From: CAZNDN01 sp964571815
Lineage (GTDB): Bacteria > Fibrobacterota > Chitinivibrionia > Chitinivibrionales > WJKA01
DNA: 18,778 bases
Reading direction: 5' to 3'
NCBI GenBank assembly: GCA_964571815.1
Contig: CAZNDN010000081.1
Span: 1 to 18,778, forward strand
Part shown: positions 7,768 to 15,211 of the stretch, in pieces
Position numbering within the stretch: the first letter of the stretch is position 1
Layout of the letters: every line of letters starts with the position of its first letter
The notes under the pieces: model-generated
Databases searched by the model: none
Told to the model about the DNA's origin: nothing
Seen by the model: the letters and a program-made list of their open reading frames with translations, nothing else
Made by a program: the position numbers and the translations under genes

Positions 7768-8817
7768 ATGCTGAATCCGTCTGTGGGGATGGTGCGCTTT
7801 GGGGCAGTCCTGATGCTTGCCGTCGCGGCACTGTACGGCGGTGATACGGAGCTGCTGGGGGCGGGAGCTACGTTCCCCTATCCGTTGTACTCCAAGATGT
7901 TCGACGTGTACAACAAGCAGACGGGAGTGAAGGTCAACTATCAGTCGATCGGCTCCGGCGGCGGGATTCGGCAATTGGAGAGTAAGACGGTTGATTTCGG
8001 AGCAACCGACGCGTACATGAGCGATGAGAAACTTCAGGAGATGGGCGCCGATGTCCTGCATGTGCCCATGTGTCTTGGCGCGGTAGTGGTGACGTACAAC
8101 CTGCCGGGGAATCCGGAGCTGAAGCTGACCGCGGATGTGCTTGCCGATATTTTTCTTGGTTCGATCAAGAAGTGGAATGACCCTCGAATCGCGAAACTGA
8201 ACGAATCGGTCAAGCTTCCGAAAACGAAGATCATGGTAGTACACCGCTCCGACGGCAGCGGGACCACGTTCATTTTCACCGACTACCTCGCGAAGGTCAG
8301 TTCCTCGTGGAAAGACAAGGTGGGCACGGGGAAGTCGGTGAAATGGCCGACGGGTCTGGGCGCCAAGGGGAACGAAGGGGTTTCGGGGCTGGTAAAGCAG
8401 ACCAGGGGAACGATCGGCTACTGTGAACTGGCCTACGCCCTGCATAACGATATGCCGTCGGCAAGGATCAAGAACAGCGCCGGCAATTTCATTGATGCCG
8501 GGATCGAGTCGATCAGCCAGGCCGCCAATGTCGAGATTCCCGCCGATACACGGGTCACTCTGACCAATACCAATGCGGAGCAGGGGTATCCGCTGTCCGG
8601 TTTCACCTGGCTCATTCTCTACAGGGAGCAGAGCTACAACAAGCGGAAAAAAGAAAAAGCCGCGGCGGTTGTGGAATTGCTCGACTGGATGATTCACGCC
8701 GGGCAGCAGTACGCGGCGCCCCTGGACTATGCCCCGCTTCCGGAGGCCGCGGTGAAGCGTGCCGAGGAAGTGCTGGAGTCGGTGACCTACGAGGCCGAGA
8801 CGCTGTCGGGGAAATGA
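7768..8817 (+). CDS. pstS: Phosphate-binding protein PstS, solitary
   Basis: 349 residues with a signal peptide (hydrophobic ~8-23). The mature PstS fold is clear: GAGATFPYPLYSKMF, then YQSIGSGGGIRQLE, VDFGATDAYMSDE, VVHRSDGSGTTFIFTDYL and TRGTIGYCELAYA. These segments carry the phosphate-binding Thr/Ser/Asp/Arg positions of the family. ATG 7768 has a strong AAGGAGG 7 nt upstream; the frame is open back to 7681, but that part has no ribosome-binding site or signal character. It has its own Pho-box promoter and terminator. No pstC, pstA, pstB or phoU follows, so the ABC transporter it would serve must lie elsewhere, or this is an extra high-affinity binding protein. Confidence 0.9.
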   Translation: MLNPSVGMVRFGAVLMLAVAALYGGDTELLGAGATFPYPLYSKMFDVYNKQTGVKVNYQSIGSGGGIRQLESKTVDFGATDAYMSDEKLQEMGADVLHVPMCLGAVVVTYNLPGNPELKLTADVLADIFLGSIKKWNDPRIAKLNESVKLPKTKIMVVHRSDGSGTTFIFTDYLAKVSSSWKDKVGTGKSVKWPTGLGAKGNEGVSGLVKQTRGTIGYCELAYALHNDMPSARIKNSAGNFIDAGIESISQAANVEIPADTRVTLTNTNAEQGYPLSGFTWLILYREQSYNKRKKEKAAAVVELLDWMIHAGQQYAAPLDYAPLPEAAVKRAEEVLESVTYEAETLSGK

Positions 8818-8851
8818 GACGCACGGTCATACCGTAGCGCAATCCTGGTGA

Positions 8852-8885
8852 AGGCCGCCCGCGTCGCGTGGGCGGCCTCCTCCTT
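8852..8885 (+). terminator. Terminator of pstS
   Basis: A 9-bp perfect stem, AGGCCGCCC (8852-8860) with GGGCGGCCT (8870-8878), has a 9-base loop and is followed by CCTCCTT. A smaller hairpin, ACGGT-CAT-ACCGT, lies just before it at 8823-8835. Both isolate pstS from the arsenic genes. The gap that follows, up to 9030, shows no recognisable gene. Confidence 0.65.
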
Positions 8886-9030
8886 ATGCCAATCTTGACC
8901 CGTTCGCATCCGCCCGTATGTCCCGGACTCGCATTGACTATCCGCACAGGTCCGGTACTTGACGGCACTTCATTCACACGCGCCTTCGCGGCCCGAGAGG
9001 AACACGAAAACCGGACAGGGTCCCGGACCG

Positions 9031-9069
9031 TTGAAAATCGGGGGTGCCGCGACATATATTTCTATATGT
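9031..9069 (+). promoter_or_regulatory. ars operon promoter with ArsR-type operator
   Basis: TTGAAA (9031-9036) and TATATT (9055-9060) are 18 bp apart and form a good sigma-70-like promoter. A perfect inverted repeat, ACATATA (9052-9058) and TATATGT (9063-9069) with a 4-base spacer, covers the -10. AT-rich dyads of this kind are the operators of ArsR/SmtB repressors, and an arsR gene is second in the operon. Repression by ArsR with release by arsenite follows by family knowledge. Confidence 0.75.
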
Positions 9070-9100
9070 GGCGAAATGACGTAGTGGTGAGGGGCGCGCG

Positions 9101-9376
9101 ATGAATTTCAGGCAAGACGGAAGCGTACCGATTGATAGCACATTCACCGACCGGCTCAAGGGGGTCGGAGCAGCGGGGGCGGCTGTTGCGGGCAATTGCT
9201 GGAGATGTTTCGGGTTCCATTGTGAGGAAGCCCGGGAACCCGGGGTTTCACGGGCGGATATGGCCCCAACGGTCGCGGCCGCGAAGACAGTGAAGGTTTC
9301 ACCCGTGCAAACGAAGCGTCTTCTTGCGGTCAGGTATCTGCGCGCGGGAGATCCGGAATCGGCTTCGCGGAGGTAA
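9101..9376 (+). CDS. Small AhpD/carboxymuconolactone-decarboxylase-like protein, first gene of ars operon
   Basis: 91 residues, starting at ATG 9101 with GAGGGG upstream, ~32 nt after the operator. It has the core VGAAGAAVAGNCWRCFGFH, giving Cys33-x2-Cys36-x3-His40, the redox/proton-relay pattern of AhpD-like proteins. It aligns along most of its length with the C-terminal domain of the ArsD protein encoded at 11470: GNCWRCFGFH against CNCEPCFKFH, GVSRADM against GVTKQDM, and VKVSPVQTKRLLAVRYL against VKDSPAKSIRDLAAKYL. The Glu expected 12 residues before the first Cys (present in the ArsD fusion as Glu115) is Gly21 here, so activity may be altered. Its stop lies 6 nt before arsR. A redox or arsenic-thiol role is inference; a decaying duplicate of the ArsD extension is the alternative. 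Confidence 0.65.
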   Translation: MNFRQDGSVPIDSTFTDRLKGVGAAGAAVAGNCWRCFGFHCEEAREPGVSRADMAPTVAAAKTVKVSPVQTKRLLAVRYLRAGDPESASRR

Positions 9377-9382
9377 TGGGTC

Positions 9383-9757
9383 ATGAGAGTGGAAGAAGTT
9401 GTCGCTATTGCCAAAGCTCTCTCCGATCCCCATCGGGTGCGCGCATTCATGGCTCTTCGCGGGGGCGAACTCTGTGTCTGTCAGATAATCGAACTCCTTT
9501 CTCTGGCGCCTTCGACAGTCTCGAAGCACATGGCAATCCTGAAATCCGCCGGGCTGGTTGACAGCCGAAAGGACAGCCGATGGGTCTATTACAGGGTGGC
9601 CGAGTCGGCGGACGGGGAGGAGCAGATCGGCAAACTGATCTCGCTCATCATAGCGCTTCTTGAAGCCGACAAGAGTATTGATAGAGACGACGAGCGTATG
9701 AAGGAAATTATATCGGAAGGGTTGGAAACGATATGCAGGAAGCAGAGGTGCTCGTGA
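9383..9757 (+). CDS. arsR: ArsR-family arsenic-responsive repressor
   Basis: 124 residues. A winged helix-turn-helix is evident (SDPHRVRAFMAL, recognition helix ~LAPSTVSKHMAILKSAGLV, wing DSRKDSRWVYYRV). Cys31-Val-Cys33 in the ELCVCQII helix is the classical As(III) sensing motif of ArsR; Cys118 and Cys123 near the C-terminus may supply further thiol ligands. ATG 9383 is preceded by GGAGG. The gene ends overlapping the arsC start (GTGA). It should bind the inverted repeat at 9052-9069 and derepress the whole operon on arsenite. Confidence 0.92.
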   Translation: MRVEEVVAIAKALSDPHRVRAFMALRGGELCVCQIIELLSLAPSTVSKHMAILKSAGLVDSRKDSRWVYYRVAESADGEEQIGKLISLIIALLEADKSIDRDDERMKEIISEGLETICRKQRCS

Positions 9758-10203
9758 ATTCCGGCAAGACGTCACGGATGCGTATCCTTTTCCTGTGCAC
9801 CGGCAACTCCTGCCGCAGTCAGATGGCCGAAGGATGGGCTCGATATTTGAAGGGTGACGAGATCGAGCCGTACTCGGCGGGAATCGAGACGCACGGGCTC
9901 AATCCCCATGCGGTCACGGTAATGGCTGAGGCGGGTGTGGATATCTCCGGGCATCGCTCCAAACATCTGGATGAGCTTGAAAATGTCCCGTTTGACCGGG
10001 TCGTCACCGTGTGCGATTCGGCGAACGAAAGCTGCCCGGTATTCCCGGGGAGAGTGAAGCGATTTCACGTGAGTTTCGATGACCCGCCGAAGCTTGCCGC
10101 AGATGCAACAACCGAAGAAGAAGCACTCGTCCACTACAGACGGGTTCGCGACCAAATCCGTGTGTTTGTTGAATCCCTTCCGGATTCACTCCGGCGGCAA
10201 TGA
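9754..10203 (+). CDS. arsC: Arsenate reductase, thioredoxin-coupled low-MW phosphatase type
   Basis: 149 residues. The P-loop FLCTGNSCRSQMAEGWA holds Cys15-x5-Arg21. Cys87 and Cys94 (VCDSANESCPV) are seven residues apart, matching the two resolving cysteines of thioredoxin-dependent ArsC (Cys82/Cys89 in the Staphylococcus enzyme). FDDPP supplies the general-acid Asp. It reduces arsenate to arsenite in the cytosol for export by Acr3. GTG 9754 is chosen because AGAGG lies 5 nt upstream and GTGA overlaps the arsR stop. ATG 9733 would overlap arsR more, and ATG 9778 would give the usual short N-terminus; either is possible. Confidence 0.92.
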   Translation: MNSGKTSRMRILFLCTGNSCRSQMAEGWARYLKGDEIEPYSAGIETHGLNPHAVTVMAEAGVDISGHRSKHLDELENVPFDRVVTVCDSANESCPVFPGRVKRFHVSFDDPPKLAADATTEEEALVHYRRVRDQIRVFVESLPDSLRRQ

Positions 10204-10215
10204 AAGGAACAGGCC

Positions 10216-11412
10216 GTGAACGAGAACACGTCACGTACCGATGAACGCAAAATGAAAAGTGTGTTTGAGCGTTATCTGACCCTCTGGGTCGGACTTTGCA
10301 TCGTGGCCGGAATCGCCCTGGGCAAGGCCGCGCCGGGGCTTGCCGCCGCCCTCGACGGCATGGCGATATATGTCAAGGGTGCGCCCGTGGTATCCATTCC
10401 TATCGCGGTGTGTCTTTTCTTCATGATGTATCCCATCATGGTGAAGATCGAGTTCGCTTCCGTGGTCAAGGCCGGCAGGAGCGGCAAACCCGTGTTCCTG
10501 ACCCTGTTTATCAACTGGGCGGTCAAGCCGTTCACCATGTACGGCATTGCGCTGCTGTTTCTGGGGTTTCTGTTCCGGGGATTTATCGGTCCCGATGCCG
10601 TTGACCTTGTCAAAATGCCCTTCGGGCTCGATCTGCCGGTGGGGGCGTCGCACGGGGCGGGTACCGTGGTCTTGCAGGGAGGGGTCAAGATGCTTCAGGT
10701 CCCCCTGTGGCGCAGCTACTTTGCCGGCGCCATCCTTCTCGGTATCGCCCCGTGCACCGCCATGGTCCTGGTGTGGGGATACCTTGCCCGGGGCAACGAC
10801 GGTCTAACGCTGGTGATGGTCGCCATCAATTCGCTGACCATGCTGGTGCTCTACGGAGTTCTTGGCGGGTTCCTCCTGGGTGTCGGCCGCCTTCCCGTTC
10901 CCTGGCAGGCGCTTCTGCTTTCCATCGCGATCTACGTGGCGCTGCCCCTTGTCGCCGGATACTTTTCCCGCACGTGGATTATCGGCGCAAAGGGAGAGCA
11001 GTGGTTCAACCAGAAATTTCTCCACGTCCTGACGCCGGTTACGATTATCGCGCTGCTGACAACCCTGGTGCTGCTGTTCAGTTTCAAGGGGGAGGTGATC
11101 CTGAGCAACCCCATGACTATCGTGTGGATTGCCGTTCCGCTTTTCATTCAAACCATGCTGATCTTCTGGCTGGGCTACGGGCTGGCGCGTCTGTTCAGGC
11201 TGCGCTACGAAGACGCCGCTCCGGCGGCAATGATCGGCGCATCGAACCACTTCGAGGTGGCAATCGCCACGGCCACCATGCTCTTCGGGCTCTCTTCGGG
11301 CGCGGCACTGGCCACGGTTGTCGGCGTGCTCATCGAAGTGCCCGTGATGCTTCTGCTGGTCAGGATCTGCAGGAAAACGACGCACTGGTTCCCGGCACGG
11401 GCTGACGGATGA
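10216..11412 (+). CDS. acr3: Arsenite efflux permease Acr3
   Basis: 398 residues, about ten membrane helices, GTG start with AAAGGAA upstream and only 12 nt after arsC. Diagnostic stretches are FMMYPIMVKIEF, Cys180 in GIAPCTAMVLVWGYLARGND, GASNHFEVAIATATMLFG and Glu374 in GVLIEVPVMLLLV; the Cys and Glu are the functionally critical residues of Acr3. Acr3 exports arsenite by proton antiport. It is somewhat longer than typical (~350-370) because of a loop at ~115-150 (FRGFIGPDAVDLVKMPFG) and an extended N-terminus. Ars operons normally pair either ArsB or Acr3 with ArsD/ArsA; no arsA is present here. Confidence 0.92.
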   Translation: MNENTSRTDERKMKSVFERYLTLWVGLCIVAGIALGKAAPGLAAALDGMAIYVKGAPVVSIPIAVCLFFMMYPIMVKIEFASVVKAGRSGKPVFLTLFINWAVKPFTMYGIALLFLGFLFRGFIGPDAVDLVKMPFGLDLPVGASHGAGTVVLQGGVKMLQVPLWRSYFAGAILLGIAPCTAMVLVWGYLARGNDGLTLVMVAINSLTMLVLYGVLGGFLLGVGRLPVPWQALLLSIAIYVALPLVAGYFSRTWIIGAKGEQWFNQKFLHVLTPVTIIALLTTLVLLFSFKGEVILSNPMTIVWIAVPLFIQTMLIFWLGYGLARLFRLRYEDAAPAAMIGASNHFEVAIATATMLFGLSSGAALATVVGVLIEVPVMLLLVRICRKTTHWFPARADG

Positions 11413-11469
11413 ACTTGACAGCCGATGCACGAACCGCAATCGAACAGTGATACTCAGGGAGGTCCTGTT

Positions 11470-12051
11470 GTGAAAAAACTTGAAGTGTACGATCCGCCGA
11501 TGTGTTGTTCCACGGGAGTATGCGGTCCGTCTGTCGATGAAAACCTGGTCCGTTTTACGGCGGACCTCGACTGGCTGAAAAGCCGGGGGGTAACAGTTGC
11601 GCGGTACAATCTCTCGCAACAACCCGCCGAGTTTGCAAAAGACGGTTCGATCAAGGACTTGCTCAAAACCGAAGGCAACGAGTGCCTGCCGGTACTGATG
11701 ATCGACGGTTCAGTCGTTCACAAAGGGTCATATCCGCCGCGGGATGTACTGGCTTCTCTGGCGGGGCCGGAAGTTTCCTCAAACGAAACGCTCATGTCGG
11801 ATGCAGTGCGTGAACTTGTCGCTGTCGGCGCGGCAATCGCCTGCAACTGCGAGCCCTGTTTCAAGTTTCATTACGATAAGGCCCGCAAGCTCGGCGTGAC
11901 AAAGCAAGACATGCTCCAGGCCGTGCAAGTGGCGCGGATGGTGAAAGACAGCCCGGCAAAGTCAATCCGGGATCTGGCCGCAAAATATCTCGACGAGAAA
12001 CCGGCAGCCGGGGAGGGTGCGCGTGAATCCGGTCCTGGCGGCGGTTGTTGA
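11470..12051 (+). CDS. arsD: ArsD metallochaperone fused to C-terminal AhpD/CMD-like domain
   Basis: 193 residues from GTG 11470, preceded by AGGGAGGT at 7 nt; this start gives the canonical MKKLEVYDPPMCCSTGVCG. ATG 11425 in the same frame has no ribosome-binding site. Cys12, Cys13 and Cys18 are the As(III) ligands of ArsD, and the thioredoxin-like fold runs to ~100 (CLPVLMIDGSVVHKGSYPP). ArsD is usually ~110-120 residues. Here ~108-176 form a second domain with Glu115-x11-Cys127-x2-Cys130-x3-His134, the AhpD active-site spacing, homologous to the small protein at 9101. The tail ends GGGC. ArsD carries As(III) to the ArsA ATPase, absent here, so delivery to Acr3, ArsM or the ABC pair is possible (inference). 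Confidence 0.85.
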   Translation: MKKLEVYDPPMCCSTGVCGPSVDENLVRFTADLDWLKSRGVTVARYNLSQQPAEFAKDGSIKDLLKTEGNECLPVLMIDGSVVHKGSYPPRDVLASLAGPEVSSNETLMSDAVRELVAVGAAIACNCEPCFKFHYDKARKLGVTKQDMLQAVQVARMVKDSPAKSIRDLAAKYLDEKPAAGEGARESGPGGGC

Positions 12052-12142
12052 AAAGCGATGCCCGGCTGGTCCTGGAATGGAGCGCTAATGCAATTTGTTT
12101 TGGATTTTTCACCGCAATGCGAATGAAGAAAGGAACATCGCC

Positions 12143-13303
12143 ATGAAAATCATGAGTATTCCTCGCGGACTGGTATTTCTATCCTGTCTCCTGTCGATAT
12201 CGGGATGCGGATCGGCCGACAGCAAACCCGCCGACCAAGCCGCAACGCAAGGCGCGTCGCGGGAAGCTCCCGGAAATGTGTCGGCACAAGAGGAAACGCC
12301 GGCAGGCAAGAGCCGAAGCGCCGCGGTCATAGCGCACGCGGAGGAGAACAACCGGTTTCTGTTTCTCCTGTTTCTCGGCGGAGAGGCCGATCGCGTTGCC
12401 GCGATGAAGGATTCGCTGGCGCGCGGTATGGCAACCCTCGGGGAAAAGGCGGATACGGCGTTCATCGATGCGGCGGACCCGGCCGAGGCGGAAACCGTGC
12501 GCAAATACGGCATTGGCGCACGCGGCGGTCTTCCCATGGTGCTTGCCCTTGCGCCAAACGGCGTGGTTACCGGCGGATACCCGGGTACGGTATCGACGGA
12601 ACAGCTCGTGAGCGCAACCCAGGTTTCGGAACTCATGTTGAAAGTGCTCAAACCGCTCCAGGAGCAGAAAGTGGCGCTGGTGGCATTGCAGAATGCGGCA
12701 ACGAAGTTCAGCGAGGAATCCTGGGCAGGCGTGTCCGATTTTGCCAACGACGCCGACTACAAGCAAATGGTTTCCGCGATCAAGGCCGATCCGGCGGCCG
12801 CCGGTAGTCGGGAATTTGTGGAACAGTGCCGACTGGTCGCTCCCGTGACGGAGGCGACCGTGGTCGTACTGCTGCCGCCGGGAAGGATTGGCAGCGTCCT
12901 CACCGGTAAGTTGACAAAGAACGACGTCCTGAAGTCTCTGCAATCTTGCACCGCCGGAAGCGGGTGTTGTTCCGATCGCCGGTTCAAACAGAATGTCGAG
13001 CCTGTCGAGTCAGCTCTTCAGAAGGTGACGAGGTTGCAGGGTGTCACCTTTGTCTGGAACCGGGCCGATTTCCCCGGGCGTTTCTTTCCGGAAGGAGCCC
13101 GGGCAGGTCTGATCGCCCAGGATGTAGAGAAGGTTGTTCCCGAGGTGGTGCATACCGACAAGGAAGGCTATAAGAAGGTCGAGTACGACAAGCTGACAGC
13201 GGTCCTCATCGAAGCCGTGAAGGAATTGAACGGAAAGATCGATGCGCAGGACTTGCTGATACAGGCGCAGAACAAGCGTATCAAAGCGCTGGAGGGCAGG
13301 TGA
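12143..13303 (+). CDS. Lipoprotein with thioredoxin-like region and C-terminal peptidase S74 (intramolecular chaperone) domain
   Basis: 386 residues, ATG 12143 with AAAGGAA upstream. The lipobox LSISGC puts the lipidated Cys at 22, followed by a low-complexity linker to ~60. Residues ~66-170 (FLFLLFLGGEADR, KYGIGARGGLPMVLALAPNG) look thioredoxin-like without CxxC; ~225-268 (ATVVVLLPPGRIGSVLTGK) looks like a second such fold. A Cys-rich link, Cys269-x5-Cys275-Cys276, leads into SDRRFKQNV, then FVWNRADFP, AGLIAQDVEKVVPEVV and YDKLTAVLIEAVKELNGKI: the S74 domain of phage tail spikes and some surface proteins, which trimerises, folds its partner and often cleaves itself before Ser. Ser277 and Lys282 of the Ser-Lys pair are kept. 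A coiled coil ends the protein. The role in arsenic handling is unknown. Confidence 0.7.
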   Translation: MKIMSIPRGLVFLSCLLSISGCGSADSKPADQAATQGASREAPGNVSAQEETPAGKSRSAAVIAHAEENNRFLFLLFLGGEADRVAAMKDSLARGMATLGEKADTAFIDAADPAEAETVRKYGIGARGGLPMVLALAPNGVVTGGYPGTVSTEQLVSATQVSELMLKVLKPLQEQKVALVALQNAATKFSEESWAGVSDFANDADYKQMVSAIKADPAAAGSREFVEQCRLVAPVTEATVVVLLPPGRIGSVLTGKLTKNDVLKSLQSCTAGSGCCSDRRFKQNVEPVESALQKVTRLQGVTFVWNRADFPGRFFPEGARAGLIAQDVEKVVPEVVHTDKEGYKKVEYDKLTAVLIEAVKELNGKIDAQDLLIQAQNKRIKALEGR

Positions 13304-13305
13304 GC

Positions 13306-14523
13306 ATGAAACTAAGAAAACTTGTCGCGCGCGAACTCTTCCAGCGCAATAATCAACTGATATCCAGTCTCGCTGCCGTTTCTCTCGGCATTGCGGTCAT
13401 GGTGGCGATTCAGAGCACGACGCATTACTCCGAAAAAGCCGTGGCTGGAGAACTGGACGCGCTGGGCGCGAACATCCTGCTTCTTGCCAAAGATGCAACC
13501 GTACAGGATTACTACAGCGCTGATTTTCAACAGTCGGAGATACCCGAAAGCTATGTGTCAAAGCTCACGAATTCCGGTATCCAGGGGCTGGATAATCTCT
13601 CGCCAAAGTACAGTCTGCCGGTTACCGTTGGCGACCGGCAGTTTACCCTGACGGGGATTCTGCCACGCAATGAGTTCAAGTCCAAAGCGCTATGGCAAGG
13701 CGCTCTCGGCGTATTTACGAAACCGGAAAATTGCGGAATAGTCGCCAATATCCCCGGCATCACCGACGCCGCAAAAACCCGGGTGCGCAAGCGGGTCATT
13801 GAAGATCTTGCCGCCGACGCCATACTCGTGGGCGCCGACGTCGCGCGGTCCCTTTCCGTGAAAGAGGGAGATTCGGTAACCGTGTTGGGCAAACGCTTTT
13901 TTGCCGAAGCCATTTTACCGATTACCGGCACGGTTGACGACGGACGGATGTTCGCGCACCTGCACACCGTCCAGAAACTCGCGGGCAAGGACTCCGTGCT
14001 GCATTCGATAGAGATCGTCGGCTGCTGTTCGGCCATTTCGACCGGGCTCATTCAACAGATCAACAAGCTGCTGCCCGACGCAAAGGTAGTGACCATAAGC
14101 CAGATCGTCACGACCCAGATACGGGCCAATACGGTCATGAAGCGTATCTCCACAATCATGCTCGTTGTCATTCTGATTGTGGGCGGAGCGAGTATCGCCA
14201 ACTACATGTTCGCCAACGTGTACGAACGCCGGCGCGAAATTGGCATTTATATGTCGATGGGAGCCAATTCGCCGTGGATATTGAAGCTCTTTCTGCTCAA
14301 GGCCCTGATTATCGGACTTGCCGGGGGAATAGTCGGTTACATTCTCGGTTCGGCCCTTGCGGTGTTTCTCGGGCCGCGTATTGCCGGCGTGCCGGTATTG
14401 CCGCTGCCGATGTACGCGCTCTACAGCGTGGCAATATCCACCGTTATCGCGCTTGCCGCCAGCGCCCTTCCCGCGTTTAACGCCACGAATGTCGATCCGT
14501 CCCTTATTATGAAAGAGGAATGA
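13306..14523 (+). CDS. MacB/FtsX-like ABC transporter permease with periplasmic Cys-Cys
   Basis: 405 residues. The plan is FtsX/MacB/LolC-like: one N-terminal helix (~18-36, LISSLAAVSLGIAVMVAI), a large periplasmic domain (~40-275), then three C-terminal helices (~283-305, ~328-360, ~370-393), with YERRREIGIYMSMGANSPWI as the typical coupling segment and an end NATNVDPSLIMKEE. Cys240-Cys241 lie in the periplasmic domain (EIVGCCSAIS). Such permeases work mechanically on periplasmic or lipoprotein partners, or with TolC-type exit ducts. ATG 13306 is chosen with GGAGGGCAGG upstream; GTG 13300 overlaps the previous stop (GTGA) and would add two residues. It pairs with the ATPase at 14528 and the lipoprotein before it. 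The substrate is unknown; an arsenical-thiol compound is inference from context. Confidence 0.8.
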   Translation: MKLRKLVARELFQRNNQLISSLAAVSLGIAVMVAIQSTTHYSEKAVAGELDALGANILLLAKDATVQDYYSADFQQSEIPESYVSKLTNSGIQGLDNLSPKYSLPVTVGDRQFTLTGILPRNEFKSKALWQGALGVFTKPENCGIVANIPGITDAAKTRVRKRVIEDLAADAILVGADVARSLSVKEGDSVTVLGKRFFAEAILPITGTVDDGRMFAHLHTVQKLAGKDSVLHSIEIVGCCSAISTGLIQQINKLLPDAKVVTISQIVTTQIRANTVMKRISTIMLVVILIVGGASIANYMFANVYERRREIGIYMSMGANSPWILKLFLLKALIIGLAGGIVGYILGSALAVFLGPRIAGVPVLPLPMYALYSVAISTVIALAASALPAFNATNVDPSLIMKEE

Positions 14524-14527
14524 TATC

Positions 14528-15187
14528 ATGCTGAAAGCAACTGCTGTATCAAGAATTTTCAAGCGCAAACACGGGACGGTGAAAGCGCTGGACAATGCTA
14601 CTCTTGAAATCAAGGAAGGGGAATTTGTCGGCATCACCGGGCCAAGCGGCAGCGGCAAGAGCACTCTTCTGCTTGCCCTGGGCGGCATGAGTCATCCCGA
14701 CCGGGGAACCGTGCAATGGAGTGGGCAATCGATATACGATTGGGATGTTTCCACGCGCTCGCAATGGCGCGGTACGAGCGTCGGATTCGTGTTCCAGTCA
14801 TTCAATCTCGTGCCATACCTGAACGTGTTCGAGAATGTCAGTGTCGGCCTCTCTCTTGCACATGGTGAGACAGCCGACAGCAAACGCATCGACGCAATAC
14901 TCGATGAGGTCGATCTGGGTGACAGAAAAGACCATGTCCCCTCGGAGCTGAGTATCGGCCAGCAGCAGCGTGTCGCGCTCGCCCGCGCGTTGGTCAAGAA
15001 ACCCCGCCTCATTCTTGCCGATGAACCGACCGGGAACCTCGACCCGGATACCGGCAAAGAAGTAATGGAGATTATCAGGCGGCAGCATGCAGGCGGGACC
15101 ACGGTTGTGATGATCACGCATGATCCGAATATCGCCTCGACAGCGCAGCGGACAATGAGAATCGTTGACGGAAAGATTGCGGAATAG
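14528..15187 (+). CDS. ABC transporter ATP-binding protein (LolD/MacB type)
   Basis: 219 residues, usual for LolD/FtsE-type ATPases. Walker A is GPSGSGKST (~38-46), the Q-loop is GFVFQSFNLVPYLNVFENV, the signature is LSIGQQQRVALARAL (Ile where Gly is commonest), Walker B is LILADEPTGNLDP and the H-loop is VVMITHDP. It powers the permease encoded immediately upstream, 4 nt before its ATG; GAGGA serves as ribosome-binding site. Together they form a MacB-like ABC unit inside the arsenic operon. Confidence 0.92.
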   Translation: MLKATAVSRIFKRKHGTVKALDNATLEIKEGEFVGITGPSGSGKSTLLLALGGMSHPDRGTVQWSGQSIYDWDVSTRSQWRGTSVGFVFQSFNLVPYLNVFENVSVGLSLAHGETADSKRIDAILDEVDLGDRKDHVPSELSIGQQQRVALARALVKKPRLILADEPTGNLDPDTGKEVMEIIRRQHAGGTTVVMITHDPNIASTAQRTMRIVDGKIAE

Positions 15188-15211
15188 ACTGAACTACTGA
15201 TGGAGGGTATG

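Noticed and set aside
15000..15187. Degenerate signature LSIGQQQR as evidence of an inactive ABC ATPase
   Set aside because: All other catalytic motifs are intact, and Ile at this position is seen in active MacB/LolD relatives as far as I recall.
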